Origin: Pratylenchus scribneri
Taxonomy: Eukaryota > Nematoda > Chromadorea > Rhabditida > Pratylenchidae
DNA length: 64,000 nucleotides
Direction of reading: 5' to 3'
Assembly (NCBI GenBank): GCA_030063045.1
Contig: JAQSEB010000146.1
Coordinates: 124,001 to 188,000 of the forward strand
Under the pieces are notes generated by a model. That model did no database searches. It worked only from the letters and a program-made list of their open reading frames with translations, and was not told where the DNA came from. The position numbers and the translations under genes were made by a program. Positions 57,310 through 64,000 of the stretch are shown in pieces (the first letter of the stretch is position 1; each line of letters starts with the position of its first letter).

Positions 57310-60300
57310 ATGGAATTGTCCATTTATTTTCCATTCCTTCTAATATTTCTTTTCACAATTTATTTAATTAATGTAAATGCAGCCGGTTCTGCCTTTGACA
57401 AAGTCGACCAAACAAATATGGAAATGAATGTTGAGGAAACGCAAACAAATGGGAAAAAAAGAAAATTTGATGAGTTCCAAACAAAGAAAAGAAAGTTTGA
57501 AGTGACGGAAATGTACCAAAGAAATGTGAAAAGAAAGCTTGATATGACACTTTTGGAAAATGTTTGTGTCGAAAAGAGGGAATCAGAATCGTCTAAATCA
57601 CATCAACAAAATCGCAAAGTGTATCATATAAGGCGAACAAAAAGGAATCCAATTGCGGATTTGGTCGTCTCAAATTTGGTCAGTTAATAAAGGGGAAATA
57701 AAACGGGAAATAATGTGGAAATTCTTAAGTAAAAAAGTTAATTATATTGGAAAATGGCCGAAAAAAGACTAAAAAAGCTAGAAAATAGGCCATAATTAGG
57801 TAGTTTTTGGGCCATAACCATTCAGGCCTTTTATGTTTGATCAAACATTTTGCTATCAAAATATTCTAAACTTTTCAATCAATTCAATGTTTCATCAATT
57901 TCATGTTCCTTTTCCTTCAGGTCTCGGTCATCACTGGCTCCTTCACGAATGATTTTACAATGTCGAATTTTTGGGATAAATTGACATTCTGTTTCCGCAC
58001 CGTTTTCTTAGGGGAACATTTCTTCCGGGGCTGGAAACGTTGCTGGGAATATTGGCGATTGGGGGAACAAAAATGGCGAAAGGCACTGAAACCGCATATT
58101 GTGGCTAACATTCATCGAATGGCGCTAGAAAAATTGAAAGAAACGGATAAAGAAGGGAGACAAGTACAACAAGCAAGTGCGTTCAATATATTCGATTTAT
58201 TCGATTTTAGAAGGGAAAGAAAAATTTTGGGATGGTTAAATTTTTTATTAAATCGATTCCTATATTAATTGGATATACAAAAAGACAAAATTTATAGTCT
58301 TTTAGTCTTTTATTCCAGGGGCTAAAGTTGTTCGGGACTAGAGTTAGCATGGCTCTCGCTCCGGGCCTTCGCCGGGGCCTAAACCCACCCCCCCCCCCCC
58401 TCCCCTCATGTGGCCCAAGAAAGGGAATTGGGATTAGTTGAACAAGACTTTAGTAAATATACTTATCTGTTTTTGTGTAAAATATGATAACAGTACGTCG
58501 GTGTAAAAGTGGTGGAAAAGGTGAAAATTTGCTAATGGTAAGGAAAAGAGTGGGTTTAAAAAGGCAGATTGATTAATAGGGTAACGGGATGAATATGCAA
58601 TATGATATGAAGAAAGTGGGGTGGGGGTGGGGGTACTGTATGATGAATAGGAGAAACCCTTAGGCACTATTGGCATTGGGCATTGACAAAAATTAATGCT
58701 AATTTTAAGTAAGCTGGATCGGAAGGAGAATACTACCATTGATCTTTGCTGGGTTTTTGACCCATAACTCAACTAAGCATTAATCCATCTAGGAAGGCAA
58801 TATACAATTTGGAAGGCAGGACATTCCTCTTCAAAAAGGCTATAAAATATTTTGAAAATTATTAAATTATTCGGAGAAGCGATAATTTTCCCCCAAGTTA
58901 CATGAATTGTCTAATTATTTTTTTAACACTAATTTGAAAAAAAAATTTATAAGCCCATTTTATAGAGGAAAATCCAGCCTTTCGAATGGGTAATCGCTTC
59001 TCCAAACTGGCTATTACATCAAAATTTTATTTTAATTTTTTATTTTGAAAATATCCAATTTCTTTGGCCTATTTCAGTGACCCAAATTCAAGAGGAATTC
59101 AATAAAATTTTGATGGATGGCAGTCAGACCGTACGAATGTTGAATATTTTACAAAAAGCTGGTATCCAATTGCCCGACCTACATTGGCAGCCAAATCCAG
59201 TCCAAGAGGAAATGGATCCAGTTGAAATGGGCACTAGAATTTTGGAAAAGGATTGGCGCGCAACCAGTTTCGAATTTCATTGTTCGTTTTGGAAGGGAAT
59301 TTAATTGAAAAATTATCTATTTAGCCATATTTGATATTTACAACACAATTTTGAATATTCTGGAGGAAGAATTCGAAAAATTATTCGTCCGTATTCAAGA
59401 CCAAAATGCAATTGAATTATTCAAAGAAGGGACTGAAATTAATGAAGCACAAAAAATTGTGAAATTCGACAATGGCAGTCTAGTGCTGATGCTCAATTAT
59501 GAACATTTACTGAAAAAATATAAAATTGGAAAGGACCAATATGTGGCCAAATATTTGCCCCATTTGTTGGAATGGATGAGCACTGAAATGCTAACTAAAT
59601 TCATCACCGAGTCCAATCAACTTTTCATGCATGCCGTTTTGGCCAATTTTGTTGCCCAAATGTTGAGGTCCATACTCAACATTTATTCTATTGGCTTTTG
59701 ATAATTTTGGCTCCAAATCTATTTAAATAATTTGTTCAAAATTGGCAGGTTGTAAATCCACAGCTGAAAATTAATTTAGCTGTTCTTTTGTATCGCTTAA
59801 ATATCGACCACCCATAATTAGGATTCGATTTGGAATGGAGGGAAATTTCCCACGGGGATTTTTATTTGTAAGATTTGGGAATTCATGAAAGTTCATTTAT
59901 TAATGTACCTTAAAATGACCTTTCTTATTGTTTGTCCCATCAGAGGCAATATTCATTAACTAAAAATTTCCTTTAATAAAGGTCGATAGTCTCCCGGAAA
60001 GAATTAAAAATCGCACCTTTACCGTCGAAAGAATCACTAAATGCAACTTTGCCTTTAATGGAAAACGCCGTTGAACTGAAAATGTTAAGCAGTTGTTTAT
60101 TAAATTTGGTAAATACAAAAGAAGAAATCGTTGATGAGAAAAATCAGAAACAATTTGTGCATAAATTCGGAGATTTTGAGGGATTTGATCGAAAATATTT
60201 GAATTTTGATGAACTGAATCGGAAGGTGAAAGATAGAATAAAGCAAATTGAAAAAATATTCGAAAAAAAGGGCCAAATTGACCTAGAAAATGCTTATGAA

Positions 60301-60597
60301 AAATTCGCATTGAATGTGACTGAAAAATATAAAGAATTTTTAGAAAGTAATCATAATGATTGTGATTATGCGAGCAAAGTGCTGGAATTGGATATTGGTC
60401 AAATAAATGAGGAAATGATGGTGATATTAGATGGAAATAAGTTTGGAATGGAATCGAAGGATGAAGATAAAAAAATGGTGGAAATGATCGAAGGCGAAAT
60501 ACAAAATTTATTCTACCCAATCGAAAAAAAGCCGAAAAAATTGAAAAACAAAGAGGTCTGGAATTTGGTGGAAAGAGGGAGTTCTAGATTTGTGTAA
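57310..60597 (+). CDS. novel secreted protein, paralogue L
   Basis: Exons 57310-57678, 57921-58176, 59078-59281, 59325-59667 and 59982-60597 join in phase to 595 residues. A signal peptide (MELSIYFPFLLIFLFTIYLI) is followed by a Lys-rich propeptide-like stretch (KKRKFDEFQTKKRKFEV), then a possible furin-type site (RRTKR). A small hydrophobic segment crosses the exon 1-2 junction (IADLVVSNL joined to VSVITGSF). The rest is alpha-helical, charged and largely cysteine-poor (WDKLTFC, DLHWQPNPVQEEMDP, LPHLLEWMSTEMLTKF, YEKFALNVTEKYKEFLES). I recognise no family. The next gene (61303) shares the order basic site, hydrophobic segment, helical domain, with two intron phases conserved around it, so the two are tandem paralogues. 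Function is unknown; secretion is the only firm inference. Confidence 0.65.
58177..59077. other. intron 2 of paralogue L with dispersed repeats
   Basis: It holds the inverted copy (58315-58690) of the repeat at 9205-9535, a short C run near 58390, and a degraded repeat at 58790-59020 ('gaggaaaatccagcctttcg') resembling 36230-36290. Confidence 0.55.
58315..58690 (-). repeat. dispersed repeat, inverted copy of 9205-9535
   Basis: It reads 'tccgggccttcgccggggcc' and later 'atgatgaataggagaaaccc' then 'ttaggcac', the reverse complement order of the other copy. Confidence 0.6.
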
Positions 60598-60634
60598 TAT
60601 TAAAAATTTGCAAGTATTAAAAATTATATAAATT

Positions 60635-61160
60635 CAGAATTACAATTACAATTACAAATCAGAATTACAATTACAAATCAGAATTAAAATTACAAATCAG
60701 AATTACAATTACAATTACAAATCAGAATTACAATTACAATTACAAATCAGAATTACAATTACAAATCAGAATTACAATTACAAATCAGAATTACAATTAC
60801 AATTACAAATCAGAATTACAATTACAATTACAAATCAGAATTACAATTACAATTACAAATCAGAATTACAATTACAAATCAGAATTACAATTACAAATCA
60901 GAATTACAATTACAAATCAGAATTACAATTACAAATCAGAATTACAATTACAAATCAGAATTACAATTACAAATCAGAATTACAATTACAAATCAGAATT
61001 ACAATTACAAATCAGAATTACAATTACAATTACAAATCAGAATTACAATTACAATTACAAATCAGAATTACAATTACAAATCAGAATTACAATTACAATT
61101 ACAAATCAGAATTAAAATTACAAATCAGAATTACAATTACAATTACAAAACAGAATTAAC
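60635..61160 (+). repeat. minisatellite, cagaattacaattacaaat units
   Basis: A 19-bp unit cagaattacaattacaaat and a 25-bp form with one more 'acaatt' alternate for about 520 bp with very little divergence. It starts within 40 bp of the stop codon of paralogue L and ends about 140 bp before the start of paralogue M. Near identity of the units implies recent expansion. Confidence 0.94.
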
Positions 61161-61302
61161 TTGAATATAAGAAAGAATTTTAAAAAAATAAATAATTAAA
61201 TTTATGAATCAGAATTAAATTAGAAATAAGAAATAATTTGTCCTTTCTTGAAATTAGCATATTGCCAACCGGCATGGAAAGGCAAAGGAGAGTGAGAAGG
61301 AA

Positions 61303-63567
61303 ATGCGTGATTTAGAAAAATTGCTGATTCTAATAAATTTGGCAATTTTGGGGCAAATAATGGCCACAGATATAGTGCGGGAAAAGGTGGAATTGGGAGA
61401 AATTGTTCAGATGATGAATGGGAAAGAGTTAATCGTGGATGAAAGGAAGCCAAACAAATTCAAAGCATTGGCCGAAAAAATGTTGGAATGGATGTACAGA
61501 TGGGTATTGAAACTTGAATTAAGGTCAGTGAGGACAGAATGATGCAAGGCAAGCATAAATTTGTGAATGGCCGATGGCATTTAAATATATTTACGATTTT
61601 TTTTAAATTCTGCCTTACATAAATATATTATACTAATATTGAGAAAATGATTTACATTATGGTCTATGGGTGAATAAAATTAATTTTTTAGTCTAGTAGA
61701 CAGAGTGGTAGGCGGTTTTAAAGAATTGCCGAATTTGCGGAATGGGACATTCGATATGGAGCTGAAAAAGGCCAAACATGAACATTTGAAGAAATTTGTT
61801 GATGATGAATTCGAATTATATCGAAAGAAAATGGTAAATTTGTTGGACACAACGTTGATTGTCGTGAAAAATGTGGATCAACTGGTAGGAGGACCCTCAA
61901 CCACAACAATTGGAATTCCAATGCGTTTAAGCATGGATGAAGAAAGGCGGAATAAATTAAGCGAATTGGGTGAAGAAAAAACATTGGTGGAAAGGATGCT
62001 GAAGAAAAGTGAGTGAATTGGGCTCTAAAAGAAGCATTTAGCGGTATGGATTGAATTAAAATTTCCAAGCGAAAATTAGCAAATTAATAATTAAATTCTT
62101 AAATCTGTTCATTAGATTTGGATATTTAAATTAATAATTCTTTAAATTTTCACAGTGAAATATGCCAAAAAAGTAAATTTATTGGGTGTCATGAAAATGG
62201 AAGAACACATTGTAAAGGGCAGTGAAAATGGCAATGCCAATATTGAAGATGCGCATCCAAGGAAAAAGAGATTAATTGATGCAATTTTTGTGAGTTAAAA
62301 ATTAAAAATAAAATAAAAATTATTTTAGTGGGGTCTAATAACTGGTTGGCTTGGCAATTGGATTAGCCAATATGTGGACATTTCGAAGACTCTGCATAAT
62401 TGCCTTATTCGACGTGATTGTAAAATTGTGAAGACCGACGATGTGTTGAGGCGTCAAAGGGAGAAGGGAATGCTGAATTTCCTTGAAAAATCATATAAAA
62501 TTTTACTTATCAAACTAATTGAGATTGATTCGGACAAGAAGCCATTAAAAGAATTGAGTAAGTTAAAGGGATAACCTTATTAAGATTGTAGATTGTAGTA
62601 GGGTTAGGGTTATTTGAATATCCTTAAGGGCAAATTAAAATATCGTATTAAGCTACGTTTACATAAACGGAGCCAATGCGTTGGCTCCAGAAGGAGTAGG
62701 AATTTTTGGGGAAGTGCAAAAAATTTTTCTGCCTGACCAAAAAATCGTTTGAGTCCGCATTGGCTCCGGCGTTGGCTATAAAAATTCTAATAATTTTTCT
62801 ATTTGTCTGAAATTTCTCAAATTATAGTATCTGATGTAGCAAAGTCTGCTCTGTTTTTGGTATAAATTATTTTTTTTGGTCAGGTAGAAAAAATTTTTGT
62901 AGGTCCACAAAATTCTACTCCACTTGGAGCCGACGCTTTGGCTCCGTTTGTGTAAATGTAGCTTTACCAATAGTCCAATTTCAATTATTGTTTGTTTTTG
63001 CTATCTTCTAGAATTGTTTACTTCCTATTCTTGTTATGAAAAAAATTTGCAAATTTTAACAATCGCACAAAAATATTTCCCAATTTGATTAAAAAAATAT
63101 TTTCAGACGATAAAATTGGCGATTTTCTCCTAAAAGCTGTCCACGCCGACGGTCTGGACAAACATTTTGATGGGAATCATGAAATTGGGAACATTTTATT
63201 GGATTTGGAAATTTTGAATTTCAATGATTTTCGGCATCATATTGAACAAATTATTGTGAATGATACGGAGGAGGGGGAAAGTAGCCAAGAGGAAGTAATT
63301 TTGGGCGCACTTCGCGAATTTGCTTCAAATGGATGGCTTCACAAAGATCCGAATAAAAATTATGAAATATGCGTAAAAAATCATAAACGAATTTTGGAAA
63401 GGATAAAGCGAAAAGAATGCCAACAAAAAATGTTGAAAGCTCAAATGGATTGGGATAAATTTAAGGAAATTTATGAACAATTATGGTACGCAAAAAATCC
63501 ATTTACTGCGGGCATTTGCCGTGTTGATGATATGGTGGAGAAGGAAATTGAAAATGATGGGAACTAA
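61303..63567 (+). CDS. novel secreted protein, paralogue M
   Basis: Exons 61303-61523, 61692-62008, 62156-62289, 62329-62557 and 63107-63567 join in phase to 453 residues. The N-terminus is a signal peptide (LEKLLILINLAILGQIMA). A charged region follows (DMELKKAKHEHLKKFVDDEF), then a basic site (HPRKKR). A hydrophobic segment across a phase 0 intron is LIDAIF joined to WGLITGWLGNW. A helical C-terminal half follows (EKSYKILLIKLIEIDSDKK, DKIGDFLLKAVHADGLDKHF, GALREFASNGWLHKDPNKN). The phase 0 intron in the hydrophobic segment and the following phase 1 intron are both shared with paralogue L. No family is recognised. The last intron contains a family 2 foldback element. Confidence 0.65.
62651..62964. 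repeat. foldback MITE-like element, family 2, copy 2
   Basis: The ends are aagctacgtttacataaacg and gtttgtgtaaatgtagcttt, inverse of each other. Next to them are ggagccaatgcgttggctcc and ggagccgacgctttggctcc. It is shorter and more diverged than the copy at 10935-11392. It lies in the last intron of paralogue M. Confidence 0.75.
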
Positions 63568-64000
63568 AAACATTAAAATTGATGTAGAAATTGAAAATGC
63601 GTATTTTATATTCTATGCGTATTGTATTGTATGCAAATTGGCTAAATATATTAAAAATTTATTTGAACACAATTTTTTATTCAAATCTATTTTTGCAAGT
63701 TAATATTTTGCTAGTTTATATAGTTCTCAGCGATTGAATGAGTCGAATAAAGAGAGAATTAGTTGGTGTATACTGTATAATAAAAATGCAAAGTATTATG
63801 GATAAAAAAGCAGCAGGTTAGGCCCAAATCGGACATTTTGATTACCTAAATGAACTTTTCATACCTTTTTTTATCTATTTTTGGTTTTTTTGTACCTAAT
63901 TTACCTATTTTAGCCCTTTATCAGCAAAAAATCACTAAAAATATGCCTAAAAATCAGTGAAAAATAGCATGGCAGCATAAATGAAAATAAAAAAATGGGC
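63568..64000. other. 3' flank of paralogue M
   Basis: AT-rich sequence to the window edge, with no gene seen. Confidence 0.5.

Overview
The window looks like nuclear DNA of a nematode. It is AT-rich, with multi-exon genes on both strands, introns down to 43 bp, and nematode-typical families (transthyretin-like, probable SXP/RAL-2-like, an expanded UDP-glucuronosyltransferase family). A bacterial-type sorbitol/galactitol dehydrogenase carrying a spliceosomal GC-AG intron, plus GC-AG introns in the glycosyltransferase gene, would fit a plant-parasitic tylenchid. The species is inference; I cannot name it from sequence alone. Exon models were built by hand from splice signals, reading phase and family alignment. 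Wherever I give an exon list, the reading phases agree.

Layout. 1-6904 (minus): most of a BEL/Pao LTR retrotransposon, with a 5' LTR, a primer-binding site, an unusual leader reading frame and an uninterrupted gag-pol that runs off the left edge. 7258-10293 (+): the 5'-incomplete copy of a secreted GST-fold protein family. 10627-12676 (-): transthyretin-like protein. 13740-15579 (-): RPB5, a shared RNA polymerase subunit. 17036-26118 (-): three more members of the GST-fold family, one with an in-frame stop, one intact 856-residue form with an internal duplication, and one truncated. 26829-27976 (+): the bacterial-like dehydrogenase, divergently placed from the truncated family member. 28807-32184 (+): a phospholipase B-like membrane protein that appears to have lost its catalytic serine. 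34303-35232 (+): a small single-pass membrane protein. 35389-39110 (-): a complete UDP-glucuronosyltransferase in 16 exons. 40402-41608 (+): a secreted DUF148/SXP-like protein. 42405-45639 (+): an unrecognised secreted/membrane protein with a minisatellite in intron 2. 45888-48664 (-): a four-finger C2H2 zinc-finger protein. 49814-56448 (+): a short talin-like protein (FERM F2-F3, linker and the start of the rod only). 57310-60597 and 61303-63567 (+): two tandem, divergent, secreted paralogues of no known family, separated by a minisatellite.

Introns and spacers hold many foldback (MITE-like) elements. The most frequent family has about seven copies and carries 'gaatggtatataatttg' with 'tcaagacgcat'. 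The genes are not an operon. What unites several of them is secretion and lineage-specific expansion: GST-fold family, transthyretin-like, SXP-like, phospholipase-B-like and the last two genes. The most original content is the secreted GST-fold cluster with a module inserted between its two domains, the truncated talin, the transferred dehydrogenase, and the novel pair at 57-63.6 kb.
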